This document shows, in pieces, positions 32,840-41,900 of a DNA stretch of 64,000 nucleotides. Origin of the DNA: Pseudothermotoga_B sp051235805. GTDB lineage: Bacteria; Thermotogota; Thermotogae; Thermotogales; DSM-5069. The position numbers and the translations under genes were made by a program. The stretch is from contig NZ_JBPNXV010000001.1 of the NCBI RefSeq assembly GCF_051235805.1, forward strand, positions 1,922,001 to 1,986,000, given 5' to 3'. Below the pieces are notes generated by a model. The model did no database searches and was not told the origin of the DNA. It saw nothing but the letters and a program-made list of their open reading frames with translations. Numbering within the stretch: the stretch's first letter is position 1; each line of letters begins with the position of its first letter.

Positions 32840-33274
32840 ATGACAGATCCGTACGCCGCTGGAATGGTCAAGAACGACCCATATGCAAAAAAATCCACCG
32901 TTGTTGGAAGGGTAGTAGCGGTACTGCGTGGGAAAGTTCAGAACAGAAATCTTTCCTTGATCTCTCCATGGTCAAGGGCACTGAGAAATGGTGAAATTCA
33001 CGAGTTACTTCTGACTAACGAAAAAGAAGCAGCGCCGGGTAAGAATGTCAATACAGTAGCATACTTAGCCTTCGTGGAAATTGTGAATCCCGGTGTGATC
33101 GTTTTCAAAGACAAAGTCAAACTGTCGAGTGGCAAGTGCTTAGGAACACTCGCAGGTTTTGATGAAACACATATGCCAAACCACCAGAACATTGTAATTC
33201 TAACAGATGATCTTATCACTGGTGAGGAAATGAATTTGAATCTAAATGACTTGATCTATTTCACACGAGATTGA
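32840..33274 (+). CDS. Conserved-looking 144-residue protein of unknown function
   Basis: ATG at 32840 lies 8 nt after AAGGAG inside the end of ridA. I do not recognise the family. The protein has no signal or membrane segment, is rich in beta strands (VVGRVVAVLRGKVQ, VAYLAFVEIVNPGVIVFKDK), and carries one cysteine in KCLGTLAGFDETHMPNHQNI. Tight packing between ridA and a PLP enzyme implies a role in the same catabolic step, perhaps as a small partner subunit. Confidence 0.7.
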   Translation: MTDPYAAGMVKNDPYAKKSTVVGRVVAVLRGKVQNRNLSLISPWSRALRNGEIHELLLTNEKEAAPGKNVNTVAYLAFVEIVNPGVIVFKDKVKLSSGKCLGTLAGFDETHMPNHQNIVILTDDLITGEEMNLNLNDLIYFTRD

Positions 33275-33290
33275 AAGGGAGGGATTTTGC

Positions 33291-34745
33291 ATGTTCAAGA
33301 ATAAGTATCATCTTTACAGGCACTTGAAACAGTCAATGCCAAAGATCTTTGAAGAGGCAAAGAAGGCAGCAGATGAGATTGGAATTCCGCAAGAGTGGCG
33401 TGGCAAGTTTGGTCTGACTGGCGCAATATCTGGCTGTCACGGGCTCATCACAAAAGAAGTCGATGAAGCCATAAGCAAGGTTTCAAGAGAGGTCATACCA
33501 AACAAGGTTTTTGCTGATGAAATAAGAGACATCGTTAAAGATTATTACGGTGACGACTACGACGCACTGCTTGTAAGTACATGTGAAGCCGCGCTCTGGT
33601 TGAGTTTCGATGTCCTTGTTTCACCGCCATTCACAGGAAGAGGTGACAAGTACAGAAGCAGGTACATCATACCCTATGAAAGACACCTTCACCACCATGG
33701 CGGTTATGGAAGACCTATTCCACCTCACTACAAAGACATCTTCGCAGACAGAGGTTGTACTGCAGGAGAACTCGGTTTCTATGGAAAAAGACTTGAAAAT
33801 GTCGATGTGGTCATAGTACCAATGGCAGGAGGTCGCTATTCAGTTCACGGTATTAAATATCATCCAGTCATCTTGCTGAGTAAAGTTGATGCCAAAGGCA
33901 CGGCAGCAAGGATCAAAGAGTACGCCGAAAGATATGCCGACACGTTGGCGGGATTTTCTTCACTCGGATATGACACAGTTGGGTATGGTTATGGAGAAAA
34001 AGATGAAGATGGTACCCCTGTACTTCAAAAGAAAATCGGCGAACTTGCCCAGTATTACAACGTGCCGTATATCGTTGACAACGCTTGGGGTGTGCCATTC
34101 ATAGGAACAGACCCAAGGAAAACTGGTGCATGGGTTATGACATACAGCATGGACAAAGCAGCCGGTGCTCCCACCTGCGGTTTGATAATTGGTCGTGAAG
34201 ATGCAATGGTTCCAATCAGACGTGCCATGGGAACCCACGGTGATAGAAGTGGAACATGGTCCTCTTATGGAAAAGCGGCTTATGTGACCTTTGATCCAGG
34301 CAAGGAATCTCTGGCTGGCGCAATAGCCGCATTAAAGGCACTCAGGCAAAAGGCTGACAAGTTCAAAGCAAGTATCGATAAACTATATGAAATAACCGTT
34401 GAAGAGTTCTCTAAGCTCGATTCTAAGATTAGGCACATATTCAAGATTTCCAAGAGCTACAACTCGGGCGCCGTCGAAATAAACTACGATGACTGCTGGG
34501 AAAAAGGAGTTTCATTCCCAATCTTCTCGATCGAAGACATGTACGCTGGAACAAACATTCTCCAATCTGGAACAGATGTGATGGGAATCATACAAACGGT
34601 TGCATACGATGCGAATATATTTGTCTCACCTGGACTCGGCACAACCGATGAAAACGGTGACATAATTGAAGACAAAGCAAGACTTGCACTGAGAGGTTTG
34701 GTAAGACTCATTGAGATAGTGGCAAAGTACTCAGGATTGATCTAA
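33291..34745 (+). CDS. Unassigned fold-type I PLP enzyme
   Basis: The 484-residue protein shows the fold-type I pattern. IVDNAWGVPFIG holds the Asp that contacts the PLP ring nitrogen, and YSMDKAAGAPTCG holds Lys289, the probable Schiff-base lysine. VSTCEAALWLSFDVL supplies the phosphate-binding turn. A histidine cluster (YERHLHHHGGYGRP) around residue 127 is unusual. It resembles SelA/SepSecS-like and aminotransferase class V proteins only in outline. The reaction could be lyase, transaminase or racemase. It sits between RidA and an FAD amine oxidase, so a lyase producing an enamine is plausible. Confidence 0.75.
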   Translation: MFKNKYHLYRHLKQSMPKIFEEAKKAADEIGIPQEWRGKFGLTGAISGCHGLITKEVDEAISKVSREVIPNKVFADEIRDIVKDYYGDDYDALLVSTCEAALWLSFDVLVSPPFTGRGDKYRSRYIIPYERHLHHHGGYGRPIPPHYKDIFADRGCTAGELGFYGKRLENVDVVIVPMAGGRYSVHGIKYHPVILLSKVDAKGTAARIKEYAERYADTLAGFSSLGYDTVGYGYGEKDEDGTPVLQKKIGELAQYYNVPYIVDNAWGVPFIGTDPRKTGAWVMTYSMDKAAGAPTCGLIIGREDAMVPIRRAMGTHGDRSGTWSSYGKAAYVTFDPGKESLAGAIAALKALRQKADKFKASIDKLYEITVEEFSKLDSKIRHIFKISKSYNSGAVEINYDDCWEKGVSFPIFSIEDMYAGTNILQSGTDVMGIIQTVAYDANIFVSPGLGTTDENGDIIEDKARLALRGLVRLIEIVAKYSGLI

Positions 34746-34771
34746 TCCAAACAGACGAGGGGGAGTTCAGC

Positions 34772-35959
34772 GTGCAAAATGCTTATGACTGCATCGTAAT
34801 TGGTGCTGGCATAATAGGTCTTTCTTGTGCTTACCAACTTGCGAAGGCAAGAAAAACTGTACTGGTTTTGGAACGAGGAGATGTTGGCTGTGGCACATCT
34901 GGTGCGTGTGACCACATGATACTGCTTCAATCAAAGGCACCTGGACTCCCACTCAGACTTGCTATGGAAAGCCTTGAGATCTACCGTGAATGGCAAAGTG
35001 AGTTGCAAGAAGACATAGAATTTGCGACACGCGGTGGAATGATTTTGATAGATAAGAAAGATCACATGCCAGTGATGGAAGACTTTGTGAAAAAGCAGAA
35101 ATCGATAGGACTAAACGTGGAGATACTCGAGAAAAAGTATTTGAAGAAAAAACAGCCTTGGGTGAGTGATCATGTAATAGCTTCAACTTATTCACCCGAA
35201 GACTCTCAAGTGAATCCGTTCAAAGTTTTGTTTGCACTGTATCAAGCAAGCTCAAGGATTGGTGTAAAGCTACTAAGGTACGCCGCTGTTACAGAGATTA
35301 AACGCAAATCAGAGTATTGGGAGGTGAGAACAACTGCAGGAGAAGTTTATTCTGCTCAAGTTGTTGTGAACGCTGCCGGGGTGTGGTCTGGTGAAATAGC
35401 GTCCTATGTGGGTCTAAATCTACCAATACGCCCAAAGAGGGGGCAAATAATCGTGACAGAGCCGATAGAGGAGATAGGCGAAACTGACGCATGGGACGCA
35501 AACTACATCATCTCAAAGCACCTATCTAACTTTGAGCGTGATGAAACCTCCAAGAGACTCGGGCTTGGTTTTGCGATGTCAAGAACTCACAGCGGCAATT
35601 ACCTAATCGGCAGCACCAGAGAGTATGTAGGCTTTAACAGAAGCACAACCTACGAAGCATTGAAAGCCATAACGAATAGGGCTGTGGAACTCTTCCCAGT
35701 TTTCGACAAAGTCAGAATCATAAGGTCATTCGCTGGACTTAGACCTGCCTGCGATGATGGTAAGTACATTATCGGAGAAGATCCTGCAAATCCAGGTTTC
35801 TTCATTGCGACCGGACACGAAGGTGACGGTATAGCACTTGCACCAATCACAGGAAAGTTGATCTCACAACTAATTTGCGGTGAAAGAACTACTCTCGAGA
35901 TTGATGCAATTAGTCCAGCGCGTTTTCGTGTTGCTTCTGAAGTTGCACAAAGAAATTGA
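34772..35959 (+). CDS. FAD-dependent amine/D-amino-acid dehydrogenase, DAO family (HcnC/SoxB-like)
   Basis: GTG at 34772 follows GGGGGAG. The 395-residue protein has the ADP-binding loop IVIGAGIIGLSCAYQLAKA, then VNAAGVWSG near residue 207, RPKRGQIIVTE, and GHEGDGIALAPITGKLI at the end. This is the catalytic subunit type found in sarcosine oxidase beta, opine oxidase and proline dehydrogenase complexes. The partners usual for such complexes are encoded at 39644, 39966 and 41614, separated by the transporter and racemase genes. The substrate is probably a D- or N-substituted amino acid. Confidence 0.87.
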   Translation: MQNAYDCIVIGAGIIGLSCAYQLAKARKTVLVLERGDVGCGTSGACDHMILLQSKAPGLPLRLAMESLEIYREWQSELQEDIEFATRGGMILIDKKDHMPVMEDFVKKQKSIGLNVEILEKKYLKKKQPWVSDHVIASTYSPEDSQVNPFKVLFALYQASSRIGVKLLRYAAVTEIKRKSEYWEVRTTAGEVYSAQVVVNAAGVWSGEIASYVGLNLPIRPKRGQIIVTEPIEEIGETDAWDANYIISKHLSNFERDETSKRLGLGFAMSRTHSGNYLIGSTREYVGFNRSTTYEALKAITNRAVELFPVFDKVRIIRSFAGLRPACDDGKYIIGEDPANPGFFIATGHEGDGIALAPITGKLISQLICGERTTLEIDAISPARFRVASEVAQRN

Positions 35960-35987
35960 GCGCCATCTCACACAGGGAGGGATCAGG

Positions 35988-36992
35988 ATGAGAAGGTTAG
36001 TTGTTTTGAGTGTCCTTTTTAGTTTGTTACTTGGTACTATGGCACTTGGAGCTGAGCTCAAACCAGTCACTTTAACGTGGGTCGCCGGTGGCGTAGGTGG
36101 AGGATGGTATGCACAAGCTGGTGCCATTGCAGCACTTATCAATCAAAAAGAACCAAAGATCTCGATAAAGGTTGTACCAGGTGGCGGAGTCACCAATCCT
36201 GTACAAGTCTCTTCGGGTGATGCAGACCTTGGTTGGGGAATAACCTTCGTTGATAAGATGGCTTTGATGGGCGTTCCGCCGCTTTACAGCAAACCAAATC
36301 CAAAGGTTCGAGCGATAGGTGGCTACTTTGGCTATTACCAGATTCACTTCGTCGCTGCTGCGGAAACTGGCATCAAGACTGTCAAAGAGCTGGCAGAATT
36401 GGTGAAGGCAGGAAAATCCGTCAGAATCGCAGTACCAATGAAAGGCACATCAGATTTGCCGATTGTAGAAAAGATCTTGGGCTATTATGGCATCACACTC
36501 GAAGATATCAAAAAAGCTGGTGGTGAATATTTCCACGCTGTTTACGCAGACATGATAAGCCTGTACAAAGATAGACACATCGATTTTGTCATCACCCATC
36601 TCTCAATACCAGCCGCAGCTGTTTCAGAGATGTTCATATCGAGAAAATCAATACTGCTGTCGGTATCAGAAGACTGCATAGACGCAATGTCGAGAGAACT
36701 TGGTACAGTCCCGCGCGAAACAGGTCTGTGTGTAATTCCATCTGGAACATACCAAGGTCAGGATTACGACACTCCAACAGTCACAACGGCTGGCGAACTA
36801 CTGGTGAATGCCGATGTGCCAGAGATCGTTGTGTACACAATAACGAAGATCCTCTGCGAAAACTTGCAAGAGCTTTGGACGGTTCATCCTGCCAACAAGA
36901 CCTTTGACCCGAAGTCTGGTGCACGCAATGTTGCTGTTCCCCTTCATCCAGGTGCTGAAAGATACTACAGAGAAGCAGGATATCTGAAATGA
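35988..36992 (+). CDS. TAXI-family TRAP transporter solute-binding protein
   Basis: ATG at 35988 follows GGGAGGGATC. The 334-residue precursor has a signal peptide (MRRLVVLSVLFSLLLGTMAL) and the TAXI start VTLTWVAGGVGGGWYAQAGA. KVVPGGGVTNPVQVSSGDAD and the C-terminal ENLQELWTVHPANKTFDP follow. It captures a carboxylate or amino acid outside the membrane for the fused TRAP permease encoded next. The substrate is unknown; the operon suggests the amino acid being degraded. Confidence 0.92.
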   Translation: MRRLVVLSVLFSLLLGTMALGAELKPVTLTWVAGGVGGGWYAQAGAIAALINQKEPKISIKVVPGGGVTNPVQVSSGDADLGWGITFVDKMALMGVPPLYSKPNPKVRAIGGYFGYYQIHFVAAAETGIKTVKELAELVKAGKSVRIAVPMKGTSDLPIVEKILGYYGITLEDIKKAGGEYFHAVYADMISLYKDRHIDFVITHLSIPAAAVSEMFISRKSILLSVSEDCIDAMSRELGTVPRETGLCVIPSGTYQGQDYDTPTVTTAGELLVNADVPEIVVYTITKILCENLQELWTVHPANKTFDPKSGARNVAVPLHPGAERYYREAGYLK

Positions 36993-37011
36993 TGAAAGAG
37001 CTGATGTCGAA

Positions 37012-38898
37012 ATGAGAGAACTCAGAGGATGGCAGAGGTGGTTTGTGGGTGCGTGGCTTGTAGCCACCGCCCTGTTTCACTTGTACACTGCAACTGTTGG
37101 AATACTCCAGCCAAGGTTACAGAGGGGTACTCACCTTCTGTTGCTTCTTCCAATGGCATTTTTGTTGTATCCTGCAACAAAAAAATCTCCGAAAGACAGA
37201 TTCACGATCTTTGACGCTATCTTGGCTGTTCTGTCGACAGTTCCATCGGTGTACCTGATCATTTACAACAATTCGCTGAACATGAGATTCGAGCGTGTTG
37301 ATCCTTTAACGACTACTCAAATAGTCTTTGGAATCATTGTTATAGTCTTGCTCTTAGAGGCAATAAGGCGGGCAGTTGTGCCAGCCATGGCAATTCTTTT
37401 GATTGCCATGATGGGCTATGTCTACATAGCTCCTTACCTGCCTGGCATATTTTACAACAAACCGATGAAACTCGGCAGGTTTGTAGAGATGTTCTATTTG
37501 ATTACAGACAGTGGAATCTACGGTAGCATCACGGGAATATCTGCCACCGTGGTTGCCTTGTTTGTGATATTTGGTTCCTTTTTGGAAGCCACCGGTGTCG
37601 GAAACTATCTGACGATGGTTGCCGCGAGAATTGCAGGAAGAGGTCCTGGCGGACCGGCAAAGATAGCGGTTGTTGGTAGCGGTCTCTTTGGTTCTATAAG
37701 CGGAATTGCAGCGAGCAATGTCTACGCAACCGGAAGCTTTACTATCCCCATGATGAAGAAAATGGGCTACAAGCCTGAATTTGCAGGTGCCGTTGAGGCT
37801 GTGGCTTCCACTGGAGGCATCTTCATGCCGCCTGTCATGGGTGCTGCCGCATTCATCATGGCAGAACTGACCAACATTCCATACATCAAGATTTGTTGGG
37901 CAGCTTTGCTCGGCGCTATCTTCTATTATGTAGCCCTTGGCATCACTGTTCATTTGGTCGCACTGAGGGATGGGCTAAAAGGACTGCCAAAAGAAGAACT
38001 TCCATCTTGGAAGAAGATACTCAAAGAAACATATTTGCTCGCGCCTGCGGTTGGTCTGGTTTATTTCTTGGTTAAAGGTTATTCACCATTCATGGCAGCG
38101 TATTATTCGGTCTGGATCTCTATAGCTATTAGCTTTTTCAAAAAAGAGACTATGATGACACCAAAGAGAATATTGTCAACACTCGAATCGAGTGGAAAAA
38201 ACATGATCATAGTTGCATTGGCTTGTGCTGGTGCTGGTATTGTTATAAGCGTTCTCACTTACACAGGACTGGGTTTGGGATTGGCTTCTGTTATCACGAG
38301 TCTTTCTGGTGGTAATCTGATTCTCGCTTTGCTTATGGTGATGATAACTTGTTTGATACTCGGTATGGGACTGCCCACAACACCGGCTTACATCATCGCT
38401 GTGACCATAGCAGCACCTGCACTTCTGAAGATGGGTGTGGACGTCTTGAAAGCACATTTGTTTGCTCTGTATTTTGCAAAACTTTCGGAAGTAACACCGC
38501 CCGTGTGTGTAGCTTCATACTGTGGTGCTTCAATCGCAAAGGCAGATCCAATGAAAGTAGGTTTTGAGAGCTGGAAGCTTGGTTTCACAGGTTATTTGGT
38601 TGGTTACATATTCATTTTCAACGACGCTTTACTGATGCGCGGTTCACTGACACAGATTCTTACAGTCATTGTACTCATGACCCTGATCAGCTACCTTTTG
38701 GCAATAGCAGTAGCAGGATATCTGAAAAGAAAGCTGCAAAACTTTGAAAGAATCGCTGTACTTTTCTTGCTTGCACTGTCTGTGTGGGTTACCACTTCGT
38801 CCAGATTCCCAAAAGAGATTGTCGCGCTCGTCGTAGTAATCTTGGCTGCAATTTACTTTCTCTTCAACAAAACAATTGCACGTAAGAAAGAAGCATGA
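37012..38898 (+). CDS. TRAP transporter permease, fused small and large subunits
   Basis: The 628-residue membrane protein has about four helices corresponding to the Q subunit, then the 12-helix M region with GIAASNVYATGSFTIPMMKK and GGIFMPPVMGAAAFIMAEL, both diagnostic. Late GMGLPTTPAYIIAV and VCVASYCGASIAKADP also match. Fusions of this kind accompany TAXI binding proteins, as here. Transport is driven by sodium or protons. The ribosome site is weak (AAAGAG), and the start is 20 nt after the binding-protein stop. Confidence 0.93.
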   Translation: MRELRGWQRWFVGAWLVATALFHLYTATVGILQPRLQRGTHLLLLLPMAFLLYPATKKSPKDRFTIFDAILAVLSTVPSVYLIIYNNSLNMRFERVDPLTTTQIVFGIIVIVLLLEAIRRAVVPAMAILLIAMMGYVYIAPYLPGIFYNKPMKLGRFVEMFYLITDSGIYGSITGISATVVALFVIFGSFLEATGVGNYLTMVAARIAGRGPGGPAKIAVVGSGLFGSISGIAASNVYATGSFTIPMMKKMGYKPEFAGAVEAVASTGGIFMPPVMGAAAFIMAELTNIPYIKICWAALLGAIFYYVALGITVHLVALRDGLKGLPKEELPSWKKILKETYLLAPAVGLVYFLVKGYSPFMAAYYSVWISIAISFFKKETMMTPKRILSTLESSGKNMIIVALACAGAGIVISVLTYTGLGLGLASVITSLSGGNLILALLMVMITCLILGMGLPTTPAYIIAVTIAAPALLKMGVDVLKAHLFALYFAKLSEVTPPVCVASYCGASIAKADPMKVGFESWKLGFTGYLVGYIFIFNDALLMRGSLTQILTVIVLMTLISYLLAIAVAGYLKRKLQNFERIAVLFLLALSVWVTTSSRFPKEIVALVVVILAAIYFLFNKTIARKKEA

Positions 38899-38916
38899 TC
38901 TTTGAGGAGGTCTGGG

Positions 38917-39633
38917 GTGTTAAAGATCAAAGGCGGCAGAAACTTCTATGGATTTGTACTTGGTGTTATAATGCTCGAAACGCATTTTCCCAGGGTCCCT
39001 GGCGACATAGGCAATGCACAAACCTGGGAGTTCCCTGTGCTGTACAAAGTTGTGAAAGATGCTAACCCGAAGAAGATCATTGAAGACAACCCTATGCCTC
39101 TTGTGGAAAAATTCGTCCTCACAGCAAAAGAACTTGAGGAAGCTGGTGTGTCTTTGATAGCTACTTCGTGTGGCTTTCTGTCTTTGTTTCAGGAAAAAAT
39201 TGCAACTGAACTCAGAATACCATTCATAAGCTCTGCACTGATGTTAGTACCTTTGGTGTACAAAATGATTGGTTTAAACAAAAAGGTTGGCATAGTGACT
39301 GCGAACAGCCAAGCTTTAACAACAAAACATCTTCAATCTGTCGGTGCAGATAACATACCTGTCAGGGTTGTGGGAATTGAAGACACAAATCTTGGAAGAG
39401 CACTCCTTTACGATCAGTGTGAAATTGATTTTGATCTCGCAAGAGAAGAGATGCTCAGAAAAGCTATCACTCTGACAGAAGATCGGTCTGTTGGAGCGAT
39501 CGTATTGGAGTGTACCAACATGCCACCATTTTCTGAGGACATAAAACAAGCAACTGGTCTGCCTGTCTTTGATGTTGTTGGTCTTGTGAATTTGGTTTAT
39601 CGTGCAGTGCATTCTTCACTAAGGCGGTACTGA
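38917..39633 (+). CDS. Aspartate/glutamate racemase-family protein
   Basis: GTG at 38917 follows GAGGAGG by 6 nt. The 238-residue protein has the paired catalytic cysteines of the superfamily: IATSCGFLSLFQ and LECTNMPPFS. LEETHFPRV-like sequence and NKKVGIVTANSQALT also fit. Cofactor-independent racemases and hydantoin racemases share this fold. In the operon it probably flips the stereocentre of the imported amino acid, so that the stereospecific oxidase can use it. The substrate is not known. Confidence 0.85.
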   Translation: MLKIKGGRNFYGFVLGVIMLETHFPRVPGDIGNAQTWEFPVLYKVVKDANPKKIIEDNPMPLVEKFVLTAKELEEAGVSLIATSCGFLSLFQEKIATELRIPFISSALMLVPLVYKMIGLNKKVGIVTANSQALTTKHLQSVGADNIPVRVVGIEDTNLGRALLYDQCEIDFDLAREEMLRKAITLTEDRSVGAIVLECTNMPPFSEDIKQATGLPVFDVVGLVNLVYRAVHSSLRRY

Positions 39634-39643
39634 GGTGATAGAG

Positions 39644-39976
39644 ATGAAACTGATCAAGCAGCATCCGATATTGCAGTTCTCTCATGGCAGAAGAGTTAAG
39701 TTCACTTTCGACGGCAGAGAGATGGAAGGTTTCGAAGGAGAGCCAATCGCTGCCGCTCTACATGCCAATGGAGTAAGAATCTTGAGTTACACAGAAAAGC
39801 ACAAAAGACCTCGAGGGTTTTTCTGTGCGATCGGTAAATGTTCCTCGTGCTTTGTCATCGTTAATGGAATACCCAACATTCGATCTTGTATCACCCCCTT
39901 GAAGGAAGGCATGATCGTAGAAACCCAACACGGTAGAGGAGCCTTCAGACAGGAGGTGCAAGAAGATGAAGACTGA
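39644..39976 (+). CDS. [2Fe-2S] small subunit of an amine dehydrogenase complex (HcnA-like)
   Basis: ATG at 39644 is 6 nt after GAGGTG. The 110-residue protein has FFCAIGKCSSCFVIVNGIP followed by a fourth cysteine in IRSC, the C-x4-C-x2-C-x11-C pattern of sarcosine-oxidase-alpha N-terminal ferredoxins. The N-terminal half has FEGEPIAAALHANGVR, typical of the group. It overlaps the FAD subunit gene by 11 nt and passes electrons within the same complex. Confidence 0.9.
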   Translation: MKLIKQHPILQFSHGRRVKFTFDGREMEGFEGEPIAAALHANGVRILSYTEKHKRPRGFFCAIGKCSSCFVIVNGIPNIRSCITPLKEGMIVETQHGRGAFRQEVQEDED

Positions 39977-41621
39977 TCTGCTCGTTATCGGGGGTGGACC
40001 TGCGGGTCTTTGTGCTGCTCTTGAGGCTTCTTCATTCGGCTGTAGGGTTGTCTTGGTTGATGAATCATTATCCTTAGGAGGACAACTGATAAAACAGACT
40101 CACAAATTCTTCGGCTCAAGTGTTGAATTTGCTGGTACTCGCGGCATAGAGATTGCCAAATTCTTAATAGAAGAGGTAAATAAAAAAGATGGTCAGATCG
40201 CAGTCTTCTTGAACACAACTGCGATTGGTTATTACGCAGAGGAAAAGAAGATTGCCTGCATGACCAATGAAGAAAAATTCTTTTCAGTAGAACCAGAGAA
40301 AATAGTGGTAGCAACTGGAGCACTTGAAAAATTGATTCCATTTCCAGGGAACGATCTACCAGGTGTCTACGGTGCAGGCGCAGTTCAAACCTTGATGAAC
40401 GTCTACGGTGTTGTGCCGGGTGAACGTGTCTTAATGGTGGGAGCGGGCAACATAGGATTGATCGTTAGCTACCAGTTGTTGCAAGCGGGGGTTCAAGTTG
40501 CGGGGATCGTCGAGTTTGCTCCAAAGATTGGTGGCTACTGGGTCCACGCCGCGAAGGTTCGCCGACTCGGTGTACCCATATATCTGCGTCATACAGTCAA
40601 GAGAGCTCTGGGAAAGAATCATGTTGAAGGTGCTGTAATTCAAGCAATAAATGAAAAAGGTGAATGGTGCGGTGAAGAAAAGCAAATTGATTGCGATGTC
40701 ATTTGCTTGGCTGTGGGTTTGAGCCCCAGTTGTGAACTGCTGTGGCAAGCGGGTTGTGAGATGAGATTCGTACCAGAACTCTCTGGTTATGTACCAAAGA
40801 GAGACGAGACGATGCGCACTACTAATCCAGACATTTGGGTTGCTGGCGATGCTTCTGGTATAGAAGAGGCTTCGAGTGCGATGATCGAAGGTAAGATTGC
40901 AGGTTTGTCGGTAGCCTATTCGCTTTCAAGAGTTGACGATGCGACTTTCACTCAAAAACTTGCAAATTATTGGAAAGAGCTCGGGTTGCTTCGAGGCGGT
41001 GAAACTGCAAAAAGAGTGAGAGTTGGCATCGAAAAGGTGCTATCGAAAAACTCCCAGAATCAATTTCTTGAATTCGAAAATAACACAAAAGTGAGTGATT
41101 GCACCTCACAACTTTCGACAGATCCTGATTTTAACAGCGGCGTTTTGCCAGAATGTATCGTTGAATCTTTCGCTCCACCTCACGAACTGTGGAAACACAA
41201 GAAAGGTGGATTGGTAATAATCGAGTGCCCTCAATCCATACCATGTGATCCCTGTCACACAAACTGCCCCACAGGTGCGATCTTACCATTCAGCAACATA
41301 AACGATATACCGAAGATAGATTATTCAAAGTGTTCTGGCTGTGCGTTGTGTGTGGCTTCATGTCCTGGTTTGGCTTGTTTTGTTGCAGATCTGACTCACA
41401 GTGAAAAGACGGCGATCTTGAAAATACCCTATGAAATGCTTCCAAGTCCACAGATTGGACAAGAGGTTCTTTGTCTGGACAGAAAAGGCGAGCTGCTCAC
41501 AACAGGAAAGGTCATAAGAGTTCAAGAACCGAAAAAAGACAAGACAACTGTCGTACATGTAGCTGTACCGAAAGATCTCGTGATGAAAATCAGAGCCGTG
41601 AAGGTGATCGAAAATGGATGA
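39966..41621 (+). CDS. FAD/NAD(P)-binding subunit with C-terminal ferredoxin domain (HcnB-like)
   Basis: The 551-residue protein has two dinucleotide loops: VIGGGPAGLCAALEA at the start and MVGAGNIGLIVSYQLL near residue 160. GDASGIEEASSAMIEG closes the flavin site. From residue about 415 a ferredoxin-like part carries CDPCHTNCP and CSGCALCVASCPGLAC, enough for two [4Fe-4S] clusters. Such fused ferredoxin domains are typical of anaerobic proline dehydrogenase-type complexes, where they hand electrons to the cell's carriers rather than to oxygen. Confidence 0.9.
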   Translation: MKTDLLVIGGGPAGLCAALEASSFGCRVVLVDESLSLGGQLIKQTHKFFGSSVEFAGTRGIEIAKFLIEEVNKKDGQIAVFLNTTAIGYYAEEKKIACMTNEEKFFSVEPEKIVVATGALEKLIPFPGNDLPGVYGAGAVQTLMNVYGVVPGERVLMVGAGNIGLIVSYQLLQAGVQVAGIVEFAPKIGGYWVHAAKVRRLGVPIYLRHTVKRALGKNHVEGAVIQAINEKGEWCGEEKQIDCDVICLAVGLSPSCELLWQAGCEMRFVPELSGYVPKRDETMRTTNPDIWVAGDASGIEEASSAMIEGKIAGLSVAYSLSRVDDATFTQKLANYWKELGLLRGGETAKRVRVGIEKVLSKNSQNQFLEFENNTKVSDCTSQLSTDPDFNSGVLPECIVESFAPPHELWKHKKGGLVIIECPQSIPCDPCHTNCPTGAILPFSNINDIPKIDYSKCSGCALCVASCPGLACFVADLTHSEKTAILKIPYEMLPSPQIGQEVLCLDRKGELLTTGKVIRVQEPKKDKTTVVHVAVPKDLVMKIRAVKVIENG

Positions 41622-41895
41622 AGAGACAATAATCTGCAGATGTGAAGAAGTGACGCTAAAAGAGATAAGAGAGGCAATAAAATCAGGACACACGAGCATT
41701 GGTGAACTGAAAAGATTGCTCCGTGTAACAATGGGACCGTGCCAAGGACGTGGTTGCAGAGAAATCATCCTGCGAGAGATATCACAGTTCACAAAGATAC
41801 CCATAGAGCAGCTTGATGCGGGTGTATTCAGACCACCAACGAAGCCCTTACCAATGGGTATTGTGACACAAGAAGAGAGCAGAAAGGAGGGCTGA
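41614..41895 (+). CDS. BFD-like [2Fe-2S] subunit
   Basis: The 93-residue protein has ICRCEEVT and GPCQGRGC, the C-x-C and C-x4-C pairs of bacterioferritin-associated-ferredoxin domains. In sarcosine oxidase-type alpha subunits this domain is part of a longer chain. Here it is a separate protein, overlapping the end of the FAD subunit gene by 8 nt. It completes a four-protein amine dehydrogenase with the products at 34772, 39644 and 39966. Confidence 0.9.
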   Translation: MDEETIICRCEEVTLKEIREAIKSGHTSIGELKRLLRVTMGPCQGRGCREIILREISQFTKIPIEQLDAGVFRPPTKPLPMGIVTQEESRKEG

Positions 41896-41900
41896 TTCAT

